Below the pieces are notes generated by a model, which saw only the letters and a list, made by a program, of their open reading frames with translations, made no database searches and had not been told where the DNA came from. Below are positions 7,101 to 16,900 of a stretch of DNA of 38,900 bases, in pieces. Origin of the DNA: Oscillospiraceae bacterium (GTDB lineage Bacteria > Bacillota_A > Clostridia > Oscillospirales > Oscillospiraceae). Numbering within the stretch: position 1 is the first letter of the stretch; each line of letters begins with the position of its first letter. Location: assembly GCA_017549325.1 (NCBI GenBank), contig JAFYVA010000033.1, positions 1 through 38,900 of the forward strand. The letters are read 5' to 3'. Made by a program: the position numbers and the translations under genes.

Positions 7101-8282
7101 ATGAAGAAACTGTTTGCATTGTTTCTCGCTCTCGTGATGGCTCTGAGCCTGGTGGCTTGCGGCGAGAAGGCTCCCGTCGATGACGGTGCCGCTACTCCCG
7201 ACGCCGGTGTCAGCACCGACATCACTGAGGAACTGAAGGCTACCGATCTGTACAAGAAGATGACCACCGCCGCTACCGATTACGACGAGATCATCTCCAC
7301 CGGCCCCAATGGTGAGACCGCTGTCCACGCTGACACCCTGGCTCTGACCGAGGCTGAGATCAACCAGATCCGCGCCGGCGGCTACAAGGCTGCTATCTGC
7401 CTGCACTACGGCGGTAACGATTGGTCCACCTCTCAGGTTGCCGGTCTGAAGGCTGCCTTCGAGATCCTGGGCATCGAGGTCGTGGCTGTGACCGACGCTG
7501 ACTTCTCCGCTGAGCAGCAGGTCGCCGACCTGGAGACCGTCATGGCTCTGAACCCCGACGTCATCGTTTCCATCCCCACCGATGCTACCGCTACCGCTGA
7601 CGCTTTCAAGCGCGTCTCCGCTGCTGGCATCAAGCTGGTCTTTATGGATAACGTTGCCGCCGGCATGACCGCCGGTAAGGACTATGTCTCCGCCGTCTCC
7701 GCCGATAACTATGGTAACGGCATCATCGCCGCCGAGCTGATCGGTGAGGCCCTGAACGGTGAGGGTACCGTCGGTACCGTGTTCTATGACACCGACTTCT
7801 TCGTCACCAACCAGCGTTACGACGCCTTCAAGACCACCATGGCCGAGAAGTATCCCGGCATCACCATCGTTACCGAGCAGGGCTTCCTGAACGAGGGTAC
7901 CTGCGACGTCCAGGGTGACGCCATCATGACCCAGTATCCCGATGTTGATGCAATCTTCTGCCACTGGGATATCCCCTGCGAGGGCGTGCTCTCCAGCGTC
8001 CGCTCCGCCGGTAAGACCACCAAGCTGTCCACCATCGACCTGGGCAACAACATTGCTCTGGAGATCGCTTCCGGTAACGTTCTGGGTCTGGGCGCTCAGC
8101 GTCCCTATGACCAGGGTGTTGCTGAGGCTATGTGCGCTGCTTACTCCCTGCTGGGCAAGGAAGCTCCCGCTTACGTCGCCGTTGCTGCTCTGCGTGTTGA
8201 CCAGGAGAACATCCTGCAGGCCTATGAAGAGGTCTACTACGTTGCTGCTCCCGACTGGCTGGTCGAGGCTGCCGGCAAGTAA
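7101..8282 (+). CDS. Sugar ABC transporter substrate-binding lipoprotein
   Basis: 393 residues. The signal peptide MKKLFALFLALVMALSLVAC ends in a lipobox, giving a lipid-anchored Cys20 on the outer face of the membrane. An acidic linker precedes a type-1 periplasmic-binding fold of the RbsB class (residues 82-387). An upstream in-frame ATG at 7062 would put charged residues ahead of the signal peptide; the ATG at 7101, behind GAGGAAAG, is preferred. The mature domain is collinear with the C-terminal half of the divergent LacI-type regulator. The protein captures the substrate for the ATPase and permease that follow. A 13-base-pair hairpin after the gene may raise its expression over the membrane components. 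Confidence 0.95.
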   Translation: MKKLFALFLALVMALSLVACGEKAPVDDGAATPDAGVSTDITEELKATDLYKKMTTAATDYDEIISTGPNGETAVHADTLALTEAEINQIRAGGYKAAICLHYGGNDWSTSQVAGLKAAFEILGIEVVAVTDADFSAEQQVADLETVMALNPDVIVSIPTDATATADAFKRVSAAGIKLVFMDNVAAGMTAGKDYVSAVSADNYGNGIIAAELIGEALNGEGTVGTVFYDTDFFVTNQRYDAFKTTMAEKYPGITIVTEQGFLNEGTCDVQGDAIMTQYPDVDAIFCHWDIPCEGVLSSVRSAGKTTKLSTIDLGNNIALEIASGNVLGLGAQRPYDQGVAEAMCAAYSLLGKEAPAYVAVAALRVDQENILQAYEEVYYVAAPDWLVEAAGK

Positions 8283-8308
8283 TTGCTGTTAAACGTCACC
8301 TGAAAACC

Positions 8309-8338
8309 GGGGACGCACCACATTTGTGGTGCGTCCCC
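8309..8338 (+). other. Intercistronic stem-loop after the binding-protein gene
   Basis: Perfect 13-base arms GGGGACGCACCAC and GTGGTGCGTCCCC with an ATTT loop, 26 bases after the stop codon. No T-tract follows, so full termination is unlikely. Such hairpins commonly protect the upstream binding-protein mRNA in sugar ABC operons. Confidence 0.75.
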
Positions 8339-8448
8339 TATGGGTGCAACTGCCCATCTTTTTCAGATACAGCGGCAGCGGCATCCGCCCCGGCGCCTTA
8401 CGATAGGCCGAAGGGGAAAGAGAAACATTTTGCAGGAGGGACCAATCT

Positions 8449-9951
8449 TTGGCTGAACATGTACTGAAGATGTCCGGTATCCATAAATCCTTCAACGGAG
8501 TCAAGGTGCTCAACGACGTGGGGTTCGAGCTGAAAAAGGGCGAGATCCACGCACTGGTCGGCGGTAACGGCGCCGGCAAGTCCACTCTGATGAAGATTAT
8601 GACCGGCGTTTATACAAAGGATGCCGGAACCATCGAGATCGACGGCAAAGAGGTCGATATCCGCGGTATCACCACCGCAAAGCGTTCCGGAATCAGCATG
8701 ATTTTCCAGGAGCTTTCTCTGGTGCAGTCTTTGACTGTGGCAGAAAATATGTTCCTGAACGACGAGATCAAAAAGGGAATTTTCCGGGATACGAAAGCCA
8801 TGGATCAGAAGGCCGGTGAGGTTTTGAATACACTTGGCATCGACATCAAACCGAACGCTGTGGTATCTTCTCTCTCCGTAGGCATGAGCCAGATGGTAGA
8901 GATCGCCAAGGCGATTTCCAAGGGCGCGCGTATTCTCGTTCTGGACGAGCCCACGGCAGCCCTTTCTGACTCCGAAACTGTCCAGCTGTTTGCCATGATG
9001 CGGCAGTTGAAAGAAAACGGCGTTTCCATGGTCTACATCTCCCACCGCATGAACGAGATCCTCTCTATCGCGGATCGTGTCACCGTGCTGAAGGATGGCG
9101 CCATTGTGACGACGAAAGAGGTCAGCGAACTGACGCTTTCCAAACTGGTATCCTACATGATGGGTACGGAAGAGGGTTCCAGCCGTTTTGAATGGGTGGA
9201 ACGCAGCTATGATACAGAGGCGCCCGATCTGCTGAAGGTCGAGCACCTGAAAGTAAACGACAAAATTGATGACATCAGCTTCTCTGTCAAGCCCGGCGAG
9301 ATCGTCGGCTTTGCAGGTCTGATGGGCAGCGGCCGTACAGAGATTCTGGAAACGCTGTTCGGTCTGCGCAAGAAAAAGGGCGGCAAGATCTGGCTGGACG
9401 GAAAAGAGATCTCCTGCCGCAATACGACAGAGGCCGTAAAGCATGGCTTTGCTCTGATTCCGGAAGACCGCCGCAAGCAGGGCCTGGTGCTGATGCACAC
9501 GGTGAAAGCAAACGCCGTCCTCTCCATTGTCCATCGAGTGAAGAAGGGCAAGCTGTTCTGCGATGATAAGAAGTTAGAGCAGTTGGTAGAGGAAAACGTT
9601 CGCAGCCTGAGCGTCAAGACCGACGGCATCAACAAAGTGATCCAGCTTCTTTCCGGCGGTAACCAGCAGAAAGTGGTTATTGCCAAATGGCTGAATTCTC
9701 AGCCGCGCGTGATGATGTTCGACGAGCCCACCGCCGGCGTGGACATCGGTGCCAAGAGCGAAGTAATCAAGATTACCCGCGACTTTGCCGATGCCGGAAA
9801 CGCCGTTGTGTTCGTCTCTTCCGAGTTGGCGGAGCTGATGGCGGTGTGCGATACGATCATCACGATTTTCGACGGAAAAATTACGGGTGTATTACCCCGA
9901 AAAGAAATAAAAACCGAGGAGGAGCTTCAGAATGCAATTCAAAGGAATTAA
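8449..9951 (+). CDS. Sugar ABC transporter ATP-binding protein (RbsA/MglA type)
   Basis: 500 residues with two tandem ATPase domains. Domain 1 has a canonical Walker A (GGNGAGKST), the signature LSVGMSQMVEIAKAI and Walker B ILVLDEPTAALS. Domain 2 has the degenerate P-loop GLMGSGRTEI typical of RbsA, LLSGGNQQKVVIAKWL and MMFDEPTAGVDIG. It powers import of the sugar bound by the upstream lipoprotein. Translation most likely begins at TTG 8449, eight bases after AGGAGGG; the next ATG would delete the first beta strand. Its last 20 bases overlap the permease gene, which points to translational coupling. Confidence 0.96.
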   Translation: MAEHVLKMSGIHKSFNGVKVLNDVGFELKKGEIHALVGGNGAGKSTLMKIMTGVYTKDAGTIEIDGKEVDIRGITTAKRSGISMIFQELSLVQSLTVAENMFLNDEIKKGIFRDTKAMDQKAGEVLNTLGIDIKPNAVVSSLSVGMSQMVEIAKAISKGARILVLDEPTAALSDSETVQLFAMMRQLKENGVSMVYISHRMNEILSIADRVTVLKDGAIVTTKEVSELTLSKLVSYMMGTEEGSSRFEWVERSYDTEAPDLLKVEHLKVNDKIDDISFSVKPGEIVGFAGLMGSGRTEILETLFGLRKKKGGKIWLDGKEISCRNTTEAVKHGFALIPEDRRKQGLVLMHTVKANAVLSIVHRVKKGKLFCDDKKLEQLVEENVRSLSVKTDGINKVIQLLSGGNQQKVVIAKWLNSQPRVMMFDEPTAGVDIGAKSEVIKITRDFADAGNAVVFVSSELAELMAVCDTIITIFDGKITGVLPRKEIKTEEELQNAIQRN

Positions 9952-10897
9952 CCAGCGCACAACGACCATCCCATGGGGAAAGCTGATGGTATACATCGTG
10001 TTTATCGTGGTGTTTGCGCTGTTTTCTGTCGTTCTCCATGATAAAGGCTTTTTGGGCCCCAACCTGCTGAACATTCTGCGCCAGACCGCCATGGTGGGCG
10101 TGATGGCCGTGGCAGGTACCTTTGTAATCGGCTGCGGTCAGATCGACCTGACCGTCGGCTCCGTGGCCGCTATGAGCGCCATGATCGCCGCACTGACGCT
10201 GCGCAGCACCGGCAACATCATCCTTGCCCTGCTGGCCAGCATCGCCTTCGGCATCCTCATCGGCTGCATCAACGGTCTGCTGGTGACCCGTCTGGGTCTG
10301 CCCTCCTTCCTGGCAACGCTGGGTATGATGCAGGTGGTCCGCGGTATGGCCATGAAGGTCACCGATACCGCCGCCGTCCCCATCACCAACAACACCTTCA
10401 ACCAGATCTTCGGTACCGGCTACATCGGCCCCATCTCCATCCTGATCGCCTGGATGGTGCTGTTCTTCGTGGTGGGCTTCTTTGTGTTTAACAAGACTCC
10501 CTTCGGCCGTTATGTGCTGGCCGTTGGCGGTAACGAGACCGCCGCTTCCTACAGCGGTATCAACACCAAGCGCATCAAGATGTGGGTGTTCATGATGTCC
10601 GGCGCCTTTGCCGCTTTCGCAGGCGTGATGTACGCCGGCAGAATGCAGTCCGGCCGCTACACCTTCGGTGACGGCGATGAGATGTCCGTGATCGCCGCCG
10701 TCGTGCTGGGCGGCGCCGCCATGAGCGGCGGCAGCGGCTCCATCATCGGTACGCTGGTGGGCGCCCTGCTGATGGGTATGATCAACAACGCACTGGTGCT
10801 GGCCGGTCTGTCCTCTGCAGAGCAGACCATCGTCAGCGGTGCCATCATCGTGCTGGCCGTTGCACTGAGCAACGTGGCCAACAAGAAAAAGAACTGA
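9932..10897 (+). CDS. Sugar ABC transporter permease (RbsC type)
   Basis: 321 residues, strongly hydrophobic with about eight to ten membrane segments. Family motifs include GCGQIDLTVGSVAAMSAM, NGLLVTRLGLPSFLATLG, RYVLAVGGNETAASYSGI and VVLGGAAMSGGSGSIIGT. It forms the membrane channel for the ATPase at 8449 and the lipoprotein at 7101. The start overlaps the end of the ATPase gene, with GAGGAGGAG just upstream. Confidence 0.96.
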   Translation: MQFKGINQRTTTIPWGKLMVYIVFIVVFALFSVVLHDKGFLGPNLLNILRQTAMVGVMAVAGTFVIGCGQIDLTVGSVAAMSAMIAALTLRSTGNIILALLASIAFGILIGCINGLLVTRLGLPSFLATLGMMQVVRGMAMKVTDTAAVPITNNTFNQIFGTGYIGPISILIAWMVLFFVVGFFVFNKTPFGRYVLAVGGNETAASYSGINTKRIKMWVFMMSGAFAAFAGVMYAGRMQSGRYTFGDGDEMSVIAAVVLGGAAMSGGSGSIIGTLVGALLMGMINNALVLAGLSSAEQTIVSGAIIVLAVALSNVANKKKN

Positions 10898-10957
10898 TCC
10901 CCGCTCTATTGTTCGTGATTTGTTGTTTTCATTTATTTTAATTAGGAGGATTATAAC

Positions 10958-12130
10958 ATGAAGTCTATCAATGTCGCACTGGTTGGCGCCGGTTTTATGG
11001 GTAAGGCCCACACTGTCGCTCTGTCCAACATGCCCAAGCTGTTCTGGCCCGCTCCCGTGTATCCCGTCTTCAAGACCGTCTGTGATATCGTTCCCGAGAT
11101 CGCAGAGGATGCCAAGGTTCGCTTCGGTTATCAGAACTGCTGCACCGATTGGCGCGATATCGTCGCCGATCCCGAGATCGATCTGGTCTGCATCTGCACC
11201 CCCAACAACGCCCACGCCGATATCGCTGTGGCCGCTCTCGAGGCCGGTAAGCACGTCTGGTGCGAGAAGCCCATCGCCGCTTCCTCCGCCGACGCCAAGC
11301 GCATGGCTGACGCTGCCGAGAAGGCCAAGGCCAAGGGCGTCATCTCCATGTGCGGCTATCAGTATCGCCGCGTGCCCGCTCTGGATCAGGCTCGTAAGTT
11401 CATCGACGAGGGTTCCATCGGCAAGCTGCTGAACATCCGCTGCCAGTACCTGCAGTCCTGGTCTGCCGATCCCAACTCCCCCCTGTCCTGGCGTTTCGTG
11501 AAGGAGACCGCCGGTGCCGGTACGCTGGGCGACATCGCCAGCCATGTCATCGACATCGCACAGTACATGGGCGGCAACATCACCGAGGTGGTGTCCAACA
11601 TGGAGACCTACATCAAGGAGCGCCCCGTTCAGGAAGGCGGCGTGGACCTGCTGGGTACCGTGAAGCTGGATGAGAACGCTGTTCGCAAGCCCGTGGACGT
11701 GGACGATGAGGTCATGTTCCTGTGCAAGTTCGAGGGCGGCGCTGTCGGCAGCATCGAGGCCACCCGTAACGCCTGGGGCCGTCACAACTACATCACCCTG
11801 GAGATCCACGGCACCGAGGGCTCCATCTACTGGAACTACGAGCGCCTGAATGAGCTGCAGGTCTGCTTCGCCAAGGATGGCGACGACCGCCGCGGCTTCA
11901 AGACCATCTACACCGGTCCTGCTCATCCCCATGGCGAGTGCACCTGGAACATCTCCGGCATGAACATCGGCTACGGCGAGCTGAAGGCCATCGAGGCCTA
12001 CGAGCTGGGCAAGAGCATCGAGAGCGGCGTGGAGCCCACCACCTGCTTCGCCACCGGCTATCGCGTTGACCGCGTCTGCGAGGCCGTCGCCAAGTCTGCC
12101 GCTTCCAAGCAGTGGACCAAGGTGGACTGA
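10958..12130 (+). CDS. Gfo/Idh/MocA family oxidoreductase (copy 2)
   Basis: 390 residues. Rossmann motif VALVGAGFMGKAH, then ICTPNNAHADIAVAAL, the CEKP catalytic-lysine motif and TLGDIASHVIDIAQYM with the active-site Asp and His. It is a paralogue, over half identical by eye, of the dehydrogenase at 2667 on the opposite arm of the locus. AGGAGG lies 8 bases before the ATG. As the last gene of the transporter operon it should act inside the cell on the imported compound, probably oxidising a ring hydroxyl with NAD(P)+. Two non-identical copies suggest two oxidation steps, or oxidation followed by re-reduction. Confidence 0.94.
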   Translation: MKSINVALVGAGFMGKAHTVALSNMPKLFWPAPVYPVFKTVCDIVPEIAEDAKVRFGYQNCCTDWRDIVADPEIDLVCICTPNNAHADIAVAALEAGKHVWCEKPIAASSADAKRMADAAEKAKAKGVISMCGYQYRRVPALDQARKFIDEGSIGKLLNIRCQYLQSWSADPNSPLSWRFVKETAGAGTLGDIASHVIDIAQYMGGNITEVVSNMETYIKERPVQEGGVDLLGTVKLDENAVRKPVDVDDEVMFLCKFEGGAVGSIEATRNAWGRHNYITLEIHGTEGSIYWNYERLNELQVCFAKDGDDRRGFKTIYTGPAHPHGECTWNISGMNIGYGELKAIEAYELGKSIESGVEPTTCFATGYRVDRVCEAVAKSAASKQWTKVD

Positions 12131-12212
12131 TCCGCACGCTGAATTGCACGCAAAAACTTTATACCCGCAGTACCTGGCGGTATAAATGTTTAATAATCTC
12201 CTAATAAGCCGT

Positions 12213-12252
12213 ACACCACCATTCTTTGGAATGGTGGTGTATGTCTTTTTTT
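12213..12252 (+). terminator. Rho-independent terminator of the sugar operon
   Basis: The arms ACACCACCATTC and GAATGGTGGTGT around a TTTG loop are followed by ATGTC and seven Ts. A weaker hairpin (TTTATACC...GGTATAAA) precedes it at about 12160-12187. Confidence 0.9.
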
Positions 12253-12329
12253 ATGCAAAATAAGAAACCGGAAACGGCTCTCCCCTGTTGCGCTGTTACC
12301 GCATGGGGGATGCCAAAATGTGTCGTTTT

Positions 12330-12361
12330 ATTGCCACAGTGACGTTCGCCACTGTGGCAAT
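12330..12361. repeat. Perfect inverted repeat at the convergent gene end
   Basis: 12-base arms ATTGCCACAGTG and CACTGTGGCAAT around an 8-base loop, 7 bases beyond the EcfT stop codon. Neither flank is strongly T-rich, so it would be a poor terminator by itself, but it may protect the 3' end of the leftward message. Confidence 0.55.
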
Positions 12362-12367
12362 GTTTGT

Positions 12368-13282
12368 TCAGATACGGCGCGATGCCGCGCCATCGTCGGA
12401 ACGGATGCTCGCTCTGCACTTGCGGAATTTGTACTCGCCTGCCACTTGCAGCACAAGCGGCAACAGCAAAAAGACGGCATACGCCCCGTAAAAGACATAG
12501 GATAGAGGCGTGATTCGATTCATCACCAACGCGGGCTTGAAATACATCGTCGTCTGATCGAAAAGTACCGCCATCATCACCGCCACCAGGCACCAGAAAA
12601 GGGCAATCACCAACGCGCGATCGCGGTTATCAAAGCGATAAATCGAGAAGGCGGTGCGCCCCTTCAACGAGTATCCACGGCTTTTCATGGAACTGGCGCT
12701 TTCTACGAAGTCCTCCATCGTCCATGTGATCAGGGTGGAAATTAACGACAGAAGATGTCGCAGCCGCTGCCAGAGGTTTCCCTGGCGCACACCGAGGCCG
12801 ATCCCCTCGCGGGAGATCTCGATGCGCCTCGTCCTCGTTTTTATCCGCGGAACGGCGCGGAGAAGGATCGACAGGAACAGGGACAATTTCGGCGAAATCC
12901 GTCCCAGAAGATAGACCACCTTATCCGTGGTAATCAGCGTAAAGATGCAGCACAGCCACATGATCACGGTTGCCACCATGAGGCCCAATGTCAACCCGTA
13001 TGCCAGTGATTCCAGCGTGATCTGGTTTCCAATGTAGTTGCTCAGCAGATTGGTGACACCGAAGTGGTTGTAAGAGGCATACCAACCGCCGTAGGCAGCT
13101 GCCAGAAACACAAGACACACATTGAAAAGCAGATTCTTCCATCCATTCAACTTTACGGAGTACAAAAATCCGCAGGCAAAGGAAATGCAGAGGAAAACCG
13201 GCTGGTTGAATGTCACGGTACAGGCGATCGCCGCGGCAAAATAGAGCAAGTTGATGGCGGGATGGTAGCTGTCAAACCGCAT
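12368..13282 (-). CDS. ECF transporter transmembrane component EcfT
   Basis: 304 residues from the ATG at 13282, which overlaps the stop of the S-component gene (TAATG), with GGGAGG seven bases upstream. An ATG five codons earlier lies inside the upstream gene and is less likely. The protein has N-terminal membrane helices, a cytoplasmic coupling region carrying SMKSRGYSLKGR (the A/S-R-G motif by which EcfT contacts the ATPases), and C-terminal membrane helices. EcfT links the substrate-binding S-component to the EcfA/EcfA' ATPases. No ATPase gene lies nearby, so ATPases from another locus must be shared. Co-transcription behind a cobalamin riboswitch points to corrinoid uptake. Confidence 0.88.
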   Translation of the reverse strand: MRFDSYHPAINLLYFAAAIACTVTFNQPVFLCISFACGFLYSVKLNGWKNLLFNVCLVFLAAAYGGWYASYNHFGVTNLLSNYIGNQITLESLAYGLTLGLMVATVIMWLCCIFTLITTDKVVYLLGRISPKLSLFLSILLRAVPRIKTRTRRIEISREGIGLGVRQGNLWQRLRHLLSLISTLITWTMEDFVESASSMKSRGYSLKGRTAFSIYRFDNRDRALVIALFWCLVAVMMAVLFDQTTMYFKPALVMNRITPLSYVFYGAYAVFLLLPLVLQVAGEYKFRKCRASIRSDDGAASRRI

Positions 13283-13941
13283 TATACATCCTCCCACTCA
13301 CCGTTATCCGTGCTCATCATGCCGTACTTCACCTTCATACGGTTGAGTTTTTCCATCATGGGCTTGGCCAGCAGCAACAGCGTCAGCGCCGTGGCAATGC
13401 CGTGGATAAGATTGGGCACGAAGCCGGAAGTGAAAATCGCGAGGGCGTAGGAACTGCTTACAGACTGGCCCATGGTGAAGATCGAGCAGACGTCCAAAAT
13501 AGGGCCGACGATCACCTGCACGATGAGATAGCCGAAAATCGCGGTTCGCAGCTTCTTTTCCTCATGCATGACCTTCTTTTTGCAGAGGAATCCCGCCAAG
13601 GCTCCCGCCACACCGTAGGCAAACATCTGCCACGGCGTCCAAGGGCCCTGACCGAAGATAAAGTTGCTGACAAAGGCGCTGACAACACCCGTCAGGAATC
13701 CCGCACCGGGGCCGAAGGCCATGCCGGTGATCATAATGATCCCCGACATGGGCTTGAAGAAGGGCACCATGGCGAAGGCGGCACGGGAGGCGATGGCAAT
13801 AGCGCACATGACCGCCAGCGTCACCAGTTCCCGCGCCTGCGGCTTTTTCTTCTCGTAGGAGAAGAAAAACACAACGATCGACAACAGGATCAGTACAACG
13901 CTGATCAGATAGTAATTTCCGTTGACAAGTTCTTTTGACAT
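13282..13941 (-). CDS. ECF transporter S-component, probably for cobalamin or another corrinoid
   Basis: 219 residues with about six membrane segments plus an extra N-terminal helix (YYLISVVLILLSIVVFFF). The sequence ELVTLAVMCAIAIASRAAFAM followed by a PMSGIIMITGMAFGPGAGF segment fits ECF substrate-capture proteins. The substrate is not readable from the protein alone. The cobalamin riboswitch and the DUF4430/alpha-barrel surface proteins in the same operon make a corrinoid by far the best guess. It overlaps EcfT by one base and follows the large surface protein after 25 bases. Confidence 0.85.
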   Translation of the reverse strand: MSKELVNGNYYLISVVLILLSIVVFFFSYEKKKPQARELVTLAVMCAIAIASRAAFAMVPFFKPMSGIIMITGMAFGPGAGFLTGVVSAFVSNFIFGQGPWTPWQMFAYGVAGALAGFLCKKKVMHEEKKLRTAIFGYLIVQVIVGPILDVCSIFTMGQSVSSSYALAIFTSGFVPNLIHGIATALTLLLLAKPMMEKLNRMKVKYGMMSTDNGEWEDV

Positions 13942-13966
13942 AGCGCGATCACATCCTCATTGGTTG

Positions 13967-16900
13967 TCAGCCGATCTGTTCGCCGGCCTTTTGCCTTCTG
14001 TTCTTGCTGCCGAGATATACAGCAGCACCCAGCAGCACCACCGCACAGCAGCCGATAATGATCCAGGGCGTGACGGCGGCACCGTCTGCCTCATCGCTCA
14101 TCATACCGTCCAGCGGGGAGGCGCCCATGTAGCCCACCACGGCGTAATAGGAGAACTCGACGGCGTTAAAGGCGATGCAGTCACCGATCACGGTGCTGTT
14201 CAAATATTCCACCGTGCCGTCATCGGCATAGTGGACCACCGCCAGGCCGTCAAAGGCGGTAAAGTCGCTCAGCAATGCCAGCGGGATCTTCACCAGCACG
14301 GTGCCATCGGGCTGGATCTCCGCGCTCTGCTGAATATCCTCCAGATGGATGTCCCACAGGCCCAGCATGGTGTTCTTGCCCAGCGTTTCCTGCAGGCTCT
14401 GCACCTTTGCAATGTCCATCGGATCTTCCACAGCAATACGGATATGCCAATCCACACCGGACACGCCGATGCCGGTCTTGGCATCGGTCTGAATTTCCTG
14501 TGCTACCTGCTGTTTCAGGAATGCCACCGTATTGGTTTTGCCGATGGCCGCCTTTTCCCCCTCGGTCAGCGTCTCATAGGCGAAGAGAATATCCAAAATC
14601 TCGCCTGTGGTGGATTCCTCCGTAATGCTCTCGATCTGCTTGTCCACCTTACCGGCGATAACGGTCAGATCTTTCACCGTCTCCGAAGTCTTTTTGTCGG
14701 CGGGTTCCTCATCCAGTTTTTTGTAGGCCTCCTCGGCAGCCAGCAGTACATTCAGATTGCGGACGGCCTTCTTGTTGGAGGCGCTCAATCCGTTATAGGC
14801 ACTTCTTGCCCGGTCGATCTTTTGCTTGGAGTCCTTCGTTACCGTACCGATGGAAGCAATGAGGTCCTCAACGTATTCCACCTTGGCCTCTTCCAGTTCT
14901 TCCTCAGCATCTTCCAGATCATCGTAGTTGCTCACCAGCTTCTTCTGTGCCGGTGTCAGCTTTTCATAAGCGTTTCTGGCTTTCAGGATCTTCGCTTCCG
15001 AACCGGTGGTTACCTTGCCGATAGCGGCAATAAGATCCATGACCGTCTTTGCCGCGGCGAAGTCCTCGTAGGCCTCCTCGGCATCCTCCAGATCATCGTA
15101 GTTGCTTACCAGATCCTTCTCGTCCTTCGTCAGCGTGTTGTAGGCGGCACGGGCAGCCTTGATGATGTCACCGCTGTCCACCGTCACCTTGCCGATGGCG
15201 GCGATCAGGTCTTCCACAGCTTCCACCTTGGTCGTTTCCTTGAAGGTCACGTCACTGTAGTCAAAGAGGGCTTTTTCACCATTCATAAAGCGGGAATACG
15301 CCACCAGCGCATAGCAGGCCTGATCGGTAGCCATCGGATTGGACGCTGTGCCCTGATGGGCAAACATTTTGTCTGCGGCTACATAGTATGTCAGCAGATT
15401 ATCAACGGCAGACTTGCCGTTTTTGATGAAGCGCGGATCCGTATCGGGGTTGATGCCCCATGTGGTAGCTGCGACGATGGCCCATGCACAGCTTTCGGAA
15501 GTCTCACCCAAGCCATAGGGGAAACCACCGTTGTCCAGCTGACTCTCAGACATCCATGCGATGGCCTTTTCACAGGCCTCGGCCACCTCCGGCTGATCGC
15601 GGTAGGGATACAGGGCGACCAGCGCCATACCGGTAATATCCACGTTGGAGGTCTGTGCCTTGGCGGTGATCAGCGACCAGCCGTTGTCGTCGTGCTGTGC
15701 TGCCAGGATCGCATCCACGCACTGCTGACGGATGGTGGCATCGTCGGGCGTTTCGTAGTCGTTGGAATCCAGTGCGATCAACGCCCAGATGGTGCCGTTC
15801 AGTCCCTGCTTACGGATCCAGTTGATGCCGTTTTTGGCATAGGCCTCTACCAGATCCCAACCGCCAACAAAGGTAGCATCTCTGCCAATGGCAGACAGCG
15901 CCACCATAAGACGGGCGTTGTCGGTGGACTTGTTCTTGTCCAGCGCGCCGTTCATGTTTACTTCTTCTGCAACCTTGTTGACCGTTGCCGCAATACGGTG
16001 ATAGTAATCGGTAAAGTATTTGTTGTCTGCGTTAAAGTAACCGCCGCGGGCAAGGCTGAACACCGTCCACTCACCGGCGTTGGTGCCGAAAGCAGGCTCC
16101 TTTACCGTATTGGCAAGCTTTTTCATCGTGTCGTTCAGCACCGTGCTGACGCTCGCAAAATCCTTCAGTGAGTTTTCCGCAATGGTCAGCGCCTCGTAGT
16201 TGGTGACCAGCGCTTTCTGCTCGTCGCTCAATGCAGCATAAGCAGTACGAGCGGCAGCAACGGCATCTTCGGATTCCAGCGTCACCGTGCCGATGGCGTT
16301 GATCTTTGCGATCACGGCATCGGCGGCAGCTCTGTCTGCGGCATCCGCTTTCAACCGAGCCAGCTCTGTCACAGCGTTTATCAGCGTTGTAGAGTTGCTG
16401 ACCGATTTCCTCAGCTCATCATTTTTTAACGCCTTATAAGCAGCAAGAGCAGTGTTAATAGCGGCTTCGGATTCCAAAGTTACATCATTGCCGATGGCGT
16501 TGATCTTTTCAATCACATCATCAACGGCATCTTTGTCTGCTTGCAGCTGAGCCAATTTTTCCTTAGCAGCAACCAAGGTATTGAGCTTGCCATCGCCAAC
16601 CAATAGCTTCTGTGCGTCGGTCAACTCATTACAGGCAGCGTTGGCTGCGTCAATAGCCTCTTTGGAATCCAAGGTAATTTCCTCGATAGGGCCAATAGCG
16701 TCGATCAGTGCGATCACTTTATCTGCGGCTTCCTGATCTGCATTACCGGTATCGCCGACATTGCCGCCTGCACCAGTCACCGTCACCTTGGCAAAAGCGG
16801 GAGAGGAGACGATGCAAGGCTCTCCGGTTTCGCTATAGTGATCGCAGGCGCTGTGGGTGCCATCGTCAGAGCCAACACCGCCATCACACCAAATGTAATA

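Noticed and set aside
9881..11932. A 683-codon minus-strand frame opposite the permease and second dehydrogenase
   Set aside because: Shadow of two well-identified plus-strand genes; His/Gly/Ala-rich low-complexity translation with no domain. Similar long shadows at 1597-2649, 13922-16171, 20658-22655, 28606-30705 and 31090-32976 were rejected for the same reason.
12330..12361. A bidirectional terminator at the convergent ends of the sugar and ECF operons
   Set aside because: The stem is good but neither strand has a proper T-tract after it; it is listed only as an inverted repeat.
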